This document shows, piece by piece, positions 1 through 8,844 of a stretch of 64,000 nucleotides of DNA. Made by a program: the position numbers and the translations under genes. The stretch is from Hymenobacter busanensis (GTDB lineage Bacteria > Bacteroidota > Bacteroidia > Cytophagales > Hymenobacteraceae): positions 248,001 to 312,000 of the forward strand of contig NZ_VTWU01000004.1 of NCBI RefSeq assembly GCF_008727865.1. Direction: 5' to 3'. The stretch's first letter is position 1, and the number at the start of each line of letters is the position of its first letter. The notes under the pieces were generated by a model. It saw nothing but the letters and a program-made list of their open reading frames with translations. It was not told the origin of the DNA and did not search any database.

Positions 1-1080
1 AGCCCCGATACCTACTTCGACCGCAAGGAAGGCCGCAAGATGGACCTGTTCACGCAGTTCGCCGTCATTGCCAGCGACGAAGCCATTCGCGACGCGGGCC
101 TGGAAGGCAACGTGGACAAAGACCGCGTGGGCGTGATTTGGGGCTCCGGCATCGGCGGCCTGCGCACCTTTCAGGAGGAGTGCATTGCCTTTGCCAAGGG
201 CGACGGTACACCGCGCTTCAACCCGTTCTTCATTCCGAAGATGATTGCCGACTCCGCGTCGGGCAACATCTCGATTAAGAACGGTTTCCGCGGCCCGAAC
301 TTCATCACGACCTCGGCCTGCGCTTCGTCGTCCGACTCCATCGTGGCGGCCCTCAACTACATCCGCGCCGGCATGGCCGACGTGGTGGTGACGGGCGGCT
401 CCGAAGCGGCCATTACCGAAGCGGGCATTGGCGGCTTCAACGCCATCAAGGCCATGAGCGAGCGGAACGACGACCCGCAATCGGCCTCGCGGCCCTACGA
501 CAAGGACCGCGACGGGTTTGTGCTGGGCGAAGGCGCCGGGGCGTTGATCCTCGAAGCCTACGAGCATGCTGTGGCCCGTGGCGCCAAAATCTACGCCGAA
601 GTGCTCGGCGGCGGCTTGTCGTCGGATGCCTACCACATTACCGCACCCGACCCCACGGGCGAAGGGGTGGTGCTGGTGATGCAGAACGCGTTGCGCGACG
701 CCGGCATCGGCCCCGAGGCGGTGGACTACATCAACACGCACGGCACCAGCACCCCGCTGGGCGACGGCGCCGAGGTGAAGGCCATCCAAAAGGTGTTTGG
801 CGACTACGCTTACAAACTGAACATCAGCTCGACCAAGAGCATGACCGGCCACTTGCTGGGCGGCGCGGGCGGTATCGAGGCGGTGGCCAGCGTGCTGGCT
901 ATTCAGCACGGCATTATTCCGCCCACCATCAACCACGTCACCGACGACCCCGAGCTGGACGCGGGCCTGAACTTTACGTTCAACAAGGCTCAGACGCGCG
1001 AGGTGAACGTGGCCGTGAGCAATACCTTCGGCTTCGGCGGGCACAACACTTCCGTGGTGTTCGGCAAGCTGCGCGACTAA
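1..1080 (+). CDS. fabF: Beta-ketoacyl-ACP synthase II (FabF), 5'-truncated by window edge
   Basis: Condensing enzyme of type II fatty acid synthesis: it extends acyl-ACP with malonyl-ACP in the cytoplasm. The reading frame is open from base 1, where it reads SPDTYFDRKEGRKMDLF, a typical internal FabF segment, so roughly the first 50-60 residues lie outside the window. The thiolase-fold catalytic set is visible: the nucleophilic Cys in TTSACASSSDS (codon near base 318), the first His in NTHGTSTPLGD and the second in KSMTGHLLGGAGG, plus the C-terminal NTFGFGGHNTSVVF. It ends 3 bases before rnc. The order fabF-rnc (usually acpP-fabF-rnc) is standard in Bacteroidota and other bacteria and supports both calls. 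Confidence 0.96.
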   Translation, partial: SPDTYFDRKEGRKMDLFTQFAVIASDEAIRDAGLEGNVDKDRVGVIWGSGIGGLRTFQEECIAFAKGDGTPRFNPFFIPKMIADSASGNISIKNGFRGPNFITTSACASSSDSIVAALNYIRAGMADVVVTGGSEAAITEAGIGGFNAIKAMSERNDDPQSASRPYDKDRDGFVLGEGAGALILEAYEHAVARGAKIYAEVLGGGLSSDAYHITAPDPTGEGVVLVMQNALRDAGIGPEAVDYINTHGTSTPLGDGAEVKAIQKVFGDYAYKLNISSTKSMTGHLLGGAGGIEAVASVLAIQHGIIPPTINHVTDDPELDAGLNFTFNKAQTREVNVAVSNTFGFGGHNTSVVFGKLRD

Positions 1081-1083
1081 CCT

Positions 1084-1836
1084 ATGGCCATACTCCGCGG
1101 CGGCCAACCGCTTCCGCTTTTCGGATTTTTCCGTCGCTTGCTCGGCGGCGACCGTGCGTTTCGGCAGGCTATAGCCACCGTGACGGGTCGCACGCCGAGC
1201 AACGCGCGTTTGTACACCCTGGCCTTTACGCACGCCTCGGCGGTGCGCCAAACCGAGCAGGGCAAGCACCTCTCGAACGAGCGGCTGGAGTTCCTCGGCG
1301 ACGCCATTCTGGGTGCCGTGGTGGCCGAGTACCTGTTTCGCAAGTTTCCCTACGAGCCGGAGGGCTTCCTCACGGAAATTCGCTCGCGCATCGTGAACCG
1401 GGAAAGCATGAACCAGATGGCCCTAAAGCTGGGCCTCGATAAGCTGGTGCAACTCGACCCGGCGCAGAACCGGGCCGCCCGGTCGCGCTCGGTAAACGGC
1501 AACGCGCTGGAGGCTTTGGTGGGCGCGGTGTACCTCGACCACGGCTACACGGCGGCGCGGCGTTTCGTGCTGGCGCGGCTTATCCGCCCGTTTGTGGACG
1601 TGAAGGCGCTGACCTCGACCACCACCAACTTCAAGAGCAAGCTCATTGAGTGGGCGCAGCGCAAAGGCAAAGCCCTGCGCTACGAGCACAGCGGCGAGCA
1701 GCGCCCCGGCGGTGTGATGGAGTTTTCGGTAACTGTGTTCATCGAAGACGAAGCCGTGGCCTCAGGCATGGGCCTCTCGAAAAAACAGGCCGAGCAAACG
1801 GCTGCCGAGCGGGCCTTGGCAACGTTGGGGATGTAG
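1084..1836 (+). CDS. rnc: Ribonuclease III
   Basis: Double-strand-specific endoribonuclease for rRNA and mRNA processing; 250 aa, a normal length. The RNase III signature NERLEFLGD is at residues 65-73. The second acidic motif, NALEALVGAVYLDHG, starts at residue 140, so the metal-binding Glu/Asp set is complete. A double-stranded RNA-binding domain follows at about 180-250 (TNFKSKLIEWAQRKG, then the KKQAEQTAAERAL helix). The ATG three bases after the fabF stop implies co-transcription. The N-terminus (about 30 residues before the catalytic domain) is somewhat extended, which is common in this phylum. A long perfect hairpin lies about 50 bases after the stop and could be a substrate of this enzyme (inference). 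Confidence 0.96.
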   Translation: MAILRGGQPLPLFGFFRRLLGGDRAFRQAIATVTGRTPSNARLYTLAFTHASAVRQTEQGKHLSNERLEFLGDAILGAVVAEYLFRKFPYEPEGFLTEIRSRIVNRESMNQMALKLGLDKLVQLDPAQNRAARSRSVNGNALEALVGAVYLDHGYTAARRFVLARLIRPFVDVKALTSTTTNFKSKLIEWAQRKGKALRYEHSGEQRPGGVMEFSVTVFIEDEAVASGMGLSKKQAEQTAAERALATLGM

Positions 1837-1889
1837 AAGCCAAAAGCTGGCTTTGCAAGCGACACAATCGGCCCTTTTTCTTAGATAGA

Positions 1890-1944
1890 AACCGAAATAG
1901 CCTGACCAACCGAATTTACTTCGGTTGGTCAGGCTATTTCGGTT
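1890..1944. repeat. Perfect 25-bp inverted repeat (hairpin) between rnc and nadE
   Basis: Arm 1890-1914 and arm 1920-1944 are exact reverse complements separated by TTTAC. The arm begins AACCGAAATAGCCTGACC. No T-run follows on the + strand, so it does not look like an ordinary intrinsic terminator. The RNA form would be 25 bp of uninterrupted duplex. Confidence 0.9.
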
Positions 1945-1956
1945 GTGCCGCAAGCA

Positions 1957-1990
1957 GAAGAATTGGCACGCTTCGCTCGCAATGACAACC
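1957..1990. repeat. Possible dispersed-repeat fragment
   Basis: The stretch around GCACGCTTCGCTCGCAATGA resembles a short extragenic repeat (reverse strand TCATTGCGAGCGAAGCGTGC) that I associate with Hymenobacter-type genomes. I noticed no second copy in this window, so this rests on recollection rather than on an alignment. Confidence 0.3.
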
Positions 1991-2056
1991 AGGCGACAAC
2001 CCGAACGCGCGCTTTGCAGTTACTTGCAGGACGATTTTCCTTCTAGCTGACTTCTT

Positions 2057-4039
2057 ATGCGACTCGCCGGCGCTGCCCTCAACCAAACGCCCATTGACTG
2101 GCACAACAACCTGCGCAACATCTGCGAGGCCATTCAGCAAGCCAAAGACGCGCAGGTGGAACTGCTGTGCCTACCGGAATTGTGCCTGACGGGCTACGGC
2201 TGCGAAGACTTGTTTTTGCACGACTGGCTGAGCGAAACCGCGCTGGAGAAGCTGCAGCAGGTGCGCCGCTGCTGCACCGAGCCCAACATGGTGGTGTGCG
2301 TGGGCCTGCCCGTGCGCCTCAACGGGCGGACCTACAACACGGCCTGCGTGATTCGCAACCAGGAAATTCTGGGCTTCGCGGCCAAGCAGTTTCTGGCCAA
2401 CGACGGCGTGCACTACGAGCCGCGCTTTTTCAACTCCTGGATTGCCGGCACCACCGCCACCGTCGAGTTTGGCGAGGAGCAGTGGCCCATCGGCGACCTG
2501 ACCTTTGAGCACCTGGGCGTCACTTTCGGCTTCGAAATTTGCGAAGACGCCTGGCGGCCGGCCGAGGACCGGCCCGCGCCGCGCCTCACGGCCCGCGGTG
2601 TGCAGCTGATTGTGAACCCCTCGGCCTCGCACTTCGCCATGAGCAAAACCGACGTGCGCTACCAGCTCGTGCTCAAGGCCTCGCGCGACTACCAGGTAAC
2701 CTACCTCTACGCCAACCTGCTGGGCAACGAAGCCGGCCGCATCACCTACGACGGCGAAATCCTGATTGCCCGCAACGGCGAATTGCTCAAACGCAACCAA
2801 TTGCTGAGCTACAAAGACGTGGACCTGGAGTACGCCGACGTGGATTTCCAGCAGGAACCGCTCGTGACCGAGGACATCGTGCCGCTGCCCGTACCCGACG
2901 AATACCGCGAGCTGAACCAGGCGCTGAGTCTCGCCTTGTTCGACTACCTGCGCAAGGCCCGCAGCAAGGGCTTCGTGCTCAGCCTCTCGGGCGGCGCCGA
3001 CTCGTGCATGTGCGCCGTGGGCGTGGCCGAGCTGGTGCGGCTGGGCGTGCTGGAGCTGGGCGCCGAGGACTTCATGCGCAAAGCCGGCTGCTTTTCAGAG
3101 GAAGACATCCAGCACGTAACGGTGCACGCGGCCCTGCCAGCTTCGGCTAACGGTGCCGAAGTGGTTACCGACGCCGGCAACCGGGCGCAGGTGGTAACCG
3201 ATGAGGACCTGCAAGCCGGGCCAACCGACGCCAACCTTACGCTCAACCAGCAGCTCACCCGCCGCCTGCTCACCTGCGCTTACCAAGGCACCGTCAACTC
3301 CTCCGACGATACCTACCTCTCCGCCAAAGAGCTGGCCGACAACGTAGGCGCGGTGTTTTTCAACTGGGGCATCGATGAGGAAGTGAAGGGCTACACCGGC
3401 AAGATTGAGCACGCGCTGGGGCGGGAGTTGACGTGGAAAACCGACGATCTGGCCCTGCAAAACATTCAGGCGCGGGTGCGGGCCCCCAGCATCTGGCTGC
3501 TGGCCAACGTGCTCAACAGCCTACTCATCACCACGTCCAACCGAAGCGAAGCCGCCGTGGGCTACTGCACCATGGACGGCGACACGGCCGGCAGCATCTC
3601 GCCCATTGCGGGCGTCGACAAGGCGTTTGTGAAGCAGTGGCTGGTGTGGGCCGAGAAAGAGCTGGACTACCCCGGCCTGCGCCGCGTGAACAGCCTGGCC
3701 CCCACCGCCGAACTGCGCCCCCTGGAAGACAAGCAAACCGACGAGCGGGACCTGATGCCCTACCCGCTGCTCAACCGCATCGAGCGGTTGGCTTTCTACG
3801 AACGCCTCAGCCCGAAACAGGTGCTGAGCCGCCTGCGCGAGGAAATGCCCGATACCGACCGCGGCCAGCTCAAAACCTACGTGCAGCGTTTCTACACCCT
3901 CTGGAGCCGCAACCAGTGGAAGCGCGAACGGTACGCGCCCTCGTTTCACCTCGACGACTATAACCTCGACCCCCGCTCGTGGCTGCGTTTTCCTATCCTG
4001 AGCGGCGGTTTTGGGCAAGAGCTTCAGGATTTAGCATAG
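2057..4039 (+). CDS. nadE: Glutamine-dependent NAD(+) synthetase
   Basis: Last step of NAD biosynthesis: amidation of nicotinic acid adenine dinucleotide using glutamine and ATP. 660 aa, matching the two-domain bacterial enzyme. The N-terminal nitrilase-type glutaminase domain (about 1-290) has the Glu-Lys-Cys triad: E41 in LPELCLTGYGCEDLF, Lys in AAKQFLANDGVHYEPRFF, and Cys in FGFEICEDAW. The C-terminal synthetase domain (about 300-660) has the P-loop SLSGGADSCMCAVG and the later TTSNRSEAAVGYCTMDGD. The start gives MRLAGAALNQTPIDW, which begins directly with the first beta-strand of the nitrilase fold. It is separated from rnc by 220 bases carrying the hairpin, and ends at a strong bidirectional terminator. 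Confidence 0.96.
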   Translation: MRLAGAALNQTPIDWHNNLRNICEAIQQAKDAQVELLCLPELCLTGYGCEDLFLHDWLSETALEKLQQVRRCCTEPNMVVCVGLPVRLNGRTYNTACVIRNQEILGFAAKQFLANDGVHYEPRFFNSWIAGTTATVEFGEEQWPIGDLTFEHLGVTFGFEICEDAWRPAEDRPAPRLTARGVQLIVNPSASHFAMSKTDVRYQLVLKASRDYQVTYLYANLLGNEAGRITYDGEILIARNGELLKRNQLLSYKDVDLEYADVDFQQEPLVTEDIVPLPVPDEYRELNQALSLALFDYLRKARSKGFVLSLSGGADSCMCAVGVAELVRLGVLELGAEDFMRKAGCFSEEDIQHVTVHAALPASANGAEVVTDAGNRAQVVTDEDLQAGPTDANLTLNQQLTRRLLTCAYQGTVNSSDDTYLSAKELADNVGAVFFNWGIDEEVKGYTGKIEHALGRELTWKTDDLALQNIQARVRAPSIWLLANVLNSLLITTSNRSEAAVGYCTMDGDTAGSISPIAGVDKAFVKQWLVWAEKELDYPGLRRVNSLAPTAELRPLEDKQTDERDLMPYPLLNRIERLAFYERLSPKQVLSRLREEMPDTDRGQLKTYVQRFYTLWSRNQWKRERYAPSFHLDDYNLDPRSWLRFPILSGGFGQELQDLA

Positions 4040-4050
4040 CTACGTGTACT

Positions 4051-4106
4051 TTCGCCCACAAAAAAACGGCCCGCCAGAATCTGGCGGGCCGTTTTTTGTG
4101 GGCGAA
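4051..4106. terminator. Bidirectional terminator between nadE and the beta-helix gene
   Basis: Stem CGGCCCGCCAG / CTGGCGGGCCG (4067-4077 and 4081-4091, loop AAT) flanked by an A-run on the left and a T-run on the right, extended by pairing GCCCAC/GTGGGC. It sits between convergent genes and would work on both strands. Confidence 0.93.
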
Positions 4107-4116
4107 AGCGCAACGG

Positions 4117-7100
4117 TTATTCGCGCACTACGCGGCGGACGTCCACCCCGCCTTCGGTGGCCACGCGCAGCGTGTACACGCCCGAGGGCAGCTGGGTGAG
4201 GTTCACCTCGGTTTGATGCTTGCCCGAGGCTACCGGCGCAATTTCCTGCGTGCGCACCACCTGGCCCAACGCGTTCAGCACGGTGAGGGTAGCGGCTTTG
4301 CGGTAGCCTTGCAGCTCCAGCGTGAGCAGGCCCGAGGGCGTGGGGTTCGGGTACACCAGCAAGTTGCTGCCGGCCAATGCGCTGCTGCGCGAGCTGGTTA
4401 CCACCACCGTCACGGCATTCGACACCGGCGAGGTGCAGCCTTGCTGGTTGGTGAATACCGTGTACACGCCGTTCTGCGTCGCGCTGGTGAGCGTCAGCGT
4501 CGAGCCGTTGACGACTCCGCCCAGCGGGGAACCGTTCAGGTAGAACAGATTACCATTGGGCGCGCTCGAGGTCAGGACAACCGAGCCGTCGGGCTGGGTT
4601 TGCATGGTGAGCGTGGGGGCCGCCGGGGTAGCACGCACCGTGAAGGTGGTGGTGGCGCTAACCGCCGGGCAGGTGCCGTTGGCTGGCGCTACGTTGGTGA
4701 TGGTGTAGGTGCCGGCCGTGCTGGTGGCTACTGAAATAACCCCCGTGGTGGGGTTAATCGTCAAGCCAGCCGGGGTAGCCGAGAAGCTGCCGGCCGTGGC
4801 CCCAGCGCCCAGCGTGGGCGGAATGTTGTTGTTGACACCGGCGCAGAACGAGCCTTGCGGGTACGAGAACGTAGCCACCGGACCGGCTACCGTCATGGTG
4901 CGGGTGGGGGCGGGGGTCAGCACGTCGTTGGCGGTGTTGCCGTCGCCGACCACTGTGGCCGTAATGGCAAACGAGTAGGTGCCCTGGGCCGTCATGTTCA
5001 GCGTGCCGGGCAGCGTCACGTTCTGGGTGGCGTTGGGCGCCAGCGTGCCGGTGTTTACCGTAGTGGTAAACGACTGCGTGGTGCCGCCGGGCAGCGTAAC
5101 GACTACCGATACGGTGGCCGGGTACGTGGCCAGGTTCAGCGACGTGGTGCCGGCGTTGCGAATCTGCACTTCCAGGGTTTCGGCGGAGGTGTAGCAGGTA
5201 GCCGAAGCCGACGGGCCAACCAAGCCAGCGGGAGCTACGTCGCCGGCTACGGCCGAGAATTCAAACGCGCCCACGTCGGGCGTGGTGCCGCGGGTGGCAC
5301 CGGTAATATCAACGGTGATGCCGGCAATCGGCGTGCCCTTGTCGTTGAGGGCGCCGTTGGTCGGAATCGGGTTCGACGCGCTAACGAACATCGGGTTGAA
5401 GTCGACGCTGTTCTGGTCGAAGGCGTTGTTGTTGGCGGCCTGCCAAGCAGCCAGGGTAGCAAAGGCGCTGCCGTAGTAGCCCACGTTGCCGCCGGGCACA
5501 TACAGGTCGTTGTAGTTGGTGCTGGTCACGCCGGTAGCCGACGAGAGGTAGATGCCGTACTCAACACCCGTACCGGCCCGCTCTACGGCCACGATGTTGT
5601 TGCGGAAATCCACGTTGGTGCCGGTGGTCTGGTAGAAACCGTAGGCCGCCGAGGTCGACGTGGTAGCCGCCGGGGCACGCAGATCGAACGTATTGAAGTA
5701 GTAGCGTACGTTGCTGGCGCCGGTGTTGTAAACGCCGTACTCCAAACCTGCGCTGTTGAAGTTGTAGAACGCATTGTTCACCACCTCGTTTTCAGCCCCA
5801 ACGGCACCCGCGCCGGTGGTCATGTAAATACCATAGACGGTAGCCGTGGATGCCGGCTCGCCGGTGGCAGTGTCGTGGATGCGGTTACGCATCACATCTA
5901 CGTTGCGCGATGAAGTCGTCAAGTACACGCCGTAGAACGTCGAGACGTCGGTGCGGGTGGTGCGGTGAATGTCGTTGGCCAGGATCTGGGTGCCATCCTG
6001 CGCGGCCAGGTAGAAGCCGTAGAGGTAGAAATCCTTCACCTGGTTGTTGCGGGCAATGTTGCCCGTGGCCATGGCCGTAGCGCTGGCGCCCACCAGCGTA
6101 ATGCCGTAGTAGCCGCCCGTCACGGTGTTGTTCTCGAGCAGCAGCGAACTGGCCGAGGCCCCCGCCGTGGTGGCGCCCGTAGCCGAGCCGCTAACGACAA
6201 TGCCCGCAAAGTTGGTCGACGTCGATGCGGCGTTCGTTGTCACGGTGCAGCCGCTGATGGTGTTGTGGTCGGCGTCGTTGGTCAGCAGGATGCCCCAGCC
6301 GTAGGTACCGGGCGTGCCGCCGTTGGTGGCATCCACCACCAGGTTGTTGATGGTCACGTAATCGGCACCGTTGAGCGTAACCACGGCGCGTTCAGCCGAG
6401 TTGTTGGCCGCGAACTTGATGGTGCGGCCACCGCCGTTGAAGGTAACAGTGCGGGTAGCGTTGGCACCCGAAACTTCGTTCAGCGTGAGCTGCTCGGTGT
6501 AGGGGCCGCCCGATACGGTAAACATAGTGGCTGCCGATACGCCGCCCAGGTTCAGGGCTTCGGCCGCGGCCGTGAAAGAAGCGAAGTTGGTGCCACCCGT
6601 AGCCGCGCCGTTGTTGATGGTGTAGGCGCCGCTCAGGGCCGTGCGGGTCGTGAGGGTCTGCTGGTCGTTGGCGGTGTTGGCATCGGTGCCGCCGTTGGGC
6701 AGGCTGCCGGTTACCGTTAGCGTGTTCACGCCGTTCACGAAGCTCAGGCCGGTGAGGGTGAGCTGGCCGGTTTGCCCGGCGCCGATGTTGAGACCCGTGA
6801 AGTTGCGCGTAACGGCCGTGCCGCCGTTGAACACGTAGGTTAGCGTGAGCGAGGTGAGGGCCGTGGTACCGTTGTTGAGCACGTTTACCGTGGCGGGAAA
6901 GGTGCCGGCGGCAAAAGGCGTAGCCGGACCCACGATGCTGACAATAGCGGCATCGTTGGCGGCGGGCGTAAACTCGTAGGCGCCCATGTCGGGAGCAGTG
7001 GTGCTGCGGGTAGCGCCGGTGAAGTCAGTCGTTACGCGGGCCAGCGGGGTAGCCGAGCCGTTGAGCGGGGCGGCCGTGGGGCGCAGGTTGTTGGGCAGCG

Positions 7101-8523
7101 ACACAAAAGCCGGGTTCACGCCCACGCTGTTCTGATCGTACACGCCGCCGTTGGCGGTTTTCCAGTCGGTTAGCGTCGCAAATTCGGAGGTGCTGTAGCG
7201 GCCCGTAAAGAAATCGGTGCCGGTGCCCACGTACAGGTCGTTGTAGTTCGAGGCAATCAGGTTGGCCGGCAGCGGCATGGCCGTGCTGAAGTACAGCGCG
7301 TATTTGCTGCCCGTGCCGGTGGGGTTGCGCGTCACCGACACCACGTTATTTTTGAATTCGATGCCCGTGGCCAGCGTCACTTGGTAGAAGCCCGCCGTGG
7401 TGGAGGTGCTCACGGCCGCCGTGTTGTCGAGCGAGATGGTGTTGTGATAGTAGCGGCAGTAGTCGGAGCTGCTGTTGTACATGCCGTACTCAATGCCCGA
7501 GCCGTTGAAATCGTACACGAGGTTGTTCACCACGTCGTTTTCCTGGCCAGCCAGGCCGTCGTTGGCCGTAAAGTAGATGCCGTAAGCCGAACTCGTAGAG
7601 CTGGTGCTGCCCGTAAACGGCGAGTGGATGCGGTTGCGCTCCACGTCGCTGCTGCGGTTGTTCGACAGGTAAATGCCGTAGAACGTGCTCAAGCCCGTCG
7701 TGCGCGTGGCCCGGTGAATGTCGTTGCCGATGATTTGGGTGCCGTCGCTGAACTCCACGTCCATGCCGTAGAGGTAGAAGTCGCGAATTACGTTGCCCGA
7801 AATCTGGTGGGCGCCGGCCAGGGCCGTGAGGCTGGCGCCGTTCAGAATCACGCCGTAGTAGCCACCCGTAATGGTGTCGCCCTGCAGGGTGAGGAAGTTG
7901 GCCGAGTTGCCGGCCGTGGTGGCCGACGTGGCCGAGCCGCTGGCCACAATGCCCGCGTAGTTGGTCGAAGTAGAAGTAGTGCTGCTGATAACCGAGCAGT
8001 TGATGAGGGCGTTGCGGTCGGAGCCGTTCATCAGGTGCACGCCCCAGCCGTAGGTGCCGGGGGTGCCGCCGCCGGTGGCATCAATCACCAGATTGTTGAT
8101 GGTCACGTAGTCGGCGCCGTTGAACTGCAGTACCGTGCGCGTGGCACTGGCCGAGGGCGCAAAGCGCAGCACGCTGCGGTTGCCGTTGATGGTGATGGTA
8201 TTAGTAGCACTGGTGCCGGTAATGGCGTTCAGCGTCACTTGCTCGGTGTAGGGGCCGCCCGACACGGCAAACGTCACGGGGCCGCTCACGCCGTCGGCGT
8301 TCAGGCGGGCCGCAGCGGCCGTGAAAGAAGCGAAGTTGGTGCCGCCCGTAGCCGCACCGCTGTTGATGGTGTAGGCGCCGCTCAGGGGCGTTTGGGCCGA
8401 AGCGGCCGACGCCGTGCCCAGCAGCAGCAAGGCCGCACCAGCCCAGCGGCGCAGAAGAGCGCCCGGCCGGGATGTGGCGGTAAACAGGGAGGGCCGCTGG
8501 CTAGCGGGTAAAAGTGTGTGCAT
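4117..8523 (-). CDS. T9SS-secreted double right-handed beta-helix protein
   Basis: Very large predicted surface or secreted protein, 1468 aa. The chosen start (ATG at 8521-8523) gives an N-terminus with the hydrophobic segment AGAALLLLGTASAASAQ, cleavage expected near residue 44; upstream in-frame codons do not look like a signal peptide. Two homologous halves follow (about 45-565 and 626-1085), each starting SGAYTIN(S/N)GAATGGTNFASF and filled with beta-helix (parallel beta-helix/NosD-like) repeats such as YVTINNLV(I/V)DAT and ending MGAYEF/VGAFEF. CARDB-like linkers follow each half, then an Ig-like segment and a C-terminal sorting domain from about 1385 with LLVYPNPTPSGLLTLEL. The halves are evidently an internal duplication. 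Substrate unknown; polysaccharide binding or lysis and adhesion are both possible. Confidence 0.88.
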   Translation of the reverse strand: MHTLLPASQRPSLFTATSRPGALLRRWAGAALLLLGTASAASAQTPLSGAYTINSGAATGGTNFASFTAAAARLNADGVSGPVTFAVSGGPYTEQVTLNAITGTSATNTITINGNRSVLRFAPSASATRTVLQFNGADYVTINNLVIDATGGGTPGTYGWGVHLMNGSDRNALINCSVISSTTSTSTNYAGIVASGSATSATTAGNSANFLTLQGDTITGGYYGVILNGASLTALAGAHQISGNVIRDFYLYGMDVEFSDGTQIIGNDIHRATRTTGLSTFYGIYLSNNRSSDVERNRIHSPFTGSTSSTSSAYGIYFTANDGLAGQENDVVNNLVYDFNGSGIEYGMYNSSSDYCRYYHNTISLDNTAAVSTSTTAGFYQVTLATGIEFKNNVVSVTRNPTGTGSKYALYFSTAMPLPANLIASNYNDLYVGTGTDFFTGRYSTSEFATLTDWKTANGGVYDQNSVGVNPAFVSLPNNLRPTAAPLNGSATPLARVTTDFTGATRSTTAPDMGAYEFTPAANDAAIVSIVGPATPFAAGTFPATVNVLNNGTTALTSLTLTYVFNGGTAVTRNFTGLNIGAGQTGQLTLTGLSFVNGVNTLTVTGSLPNGGTDANTANDQQTLTTRTALSGAYTINNGAATGGTNFASFTAAAEALNLGGVSAATMFTVSGGPYTEQLTLNEVSGANATRTVTFNGGGRTIKFAANNSAERAVVTLNGADYVTINNLVVDATNGGTPGTYGWGILLTNDADHNTISGCTVTTNAASTSTNFAGIVVSGSATGATTAGASASSLLLENNTVTGGYYGITLVGASATAMATGNIARNNQVKDFYLYGFYLAAQDGTQILANDIHRTTRTDVSTFYGVYLTTSSRNVDVMRNRIHDTATGEPASTATVYGIYMTTGAGAVGAENEVVNNAFYNFNSAGLEYGVYNTGASNVRYYFNTFDLRAPAATTSTSAAYGFYQTTGTNVDFRNNIVAVERAGTGVEYGIYLSSATGVTSTNYNDLYVPGGNVGYYGSAFATLAAWQAANNNAFDQNSVDFNPMFVSASNPIPTNGALNDKGTPIAGITVDITGATRGTTPDVGAFEFSAVAGDVAPAGLVGPSASATCYTSAETLEVQIRNAGTTSLNLATYPATVSVVVTLPGGTTQSFTTTVNTGTLAPNATQNVTLPGTLNMTAQGTYSFAITATVVGDGNTANDVLTPAPTRTMTVAGPVATFSYPQGSFCAGVNNNIPPTLGAGATAGSFSATPAGLTINPTTGVISVATSTAGTYTITNVAPANGTCPAVSATTTFTVRATPAAPTLTMQTQPDGSVVLTSSAPNGNLFYLNGSPLGGVVNGSTLTLTSATQNGVYTVFTNQQGCTSPVSNAVTVVVTSSRSSALAGSNLLVYPNPTPSGLLTLELQGYRKAATLTVLNALGQVVRTQEIAPVASGKHQTEVNLTQLPSGVYTLRVATEGGVDVRRVVRE

Positions 8524-8844
8524 GAGTGGGTGGGTGATGGGGGTGTGGGTGAAAGAAACGAACGGCCCCGGTCGCCGACAGGCCACGCGGGCAAAGCGCG
8601 GACTGCCAAGACATAACGGGAAGGGCGCAACCGCGCCCACCGAGGGGAAAAGCAGAAGGGGGAGCCAACCTGGGGTGGAAGGTCGGCTTGGCAAAATACC
8701 CAAGAATTGGCAAAGTCCGAAACCAACCGCCTCGGAGAGAGGCCCGCAGCTCCGCAATGGTTGCGTACCGGCGTGGGTTTTGCCGTTTCGTGCGCTTGCG
8801 GGGCATTCTGTACTTTTACGCCCCTACGCAACTTCTCCTGCCTC

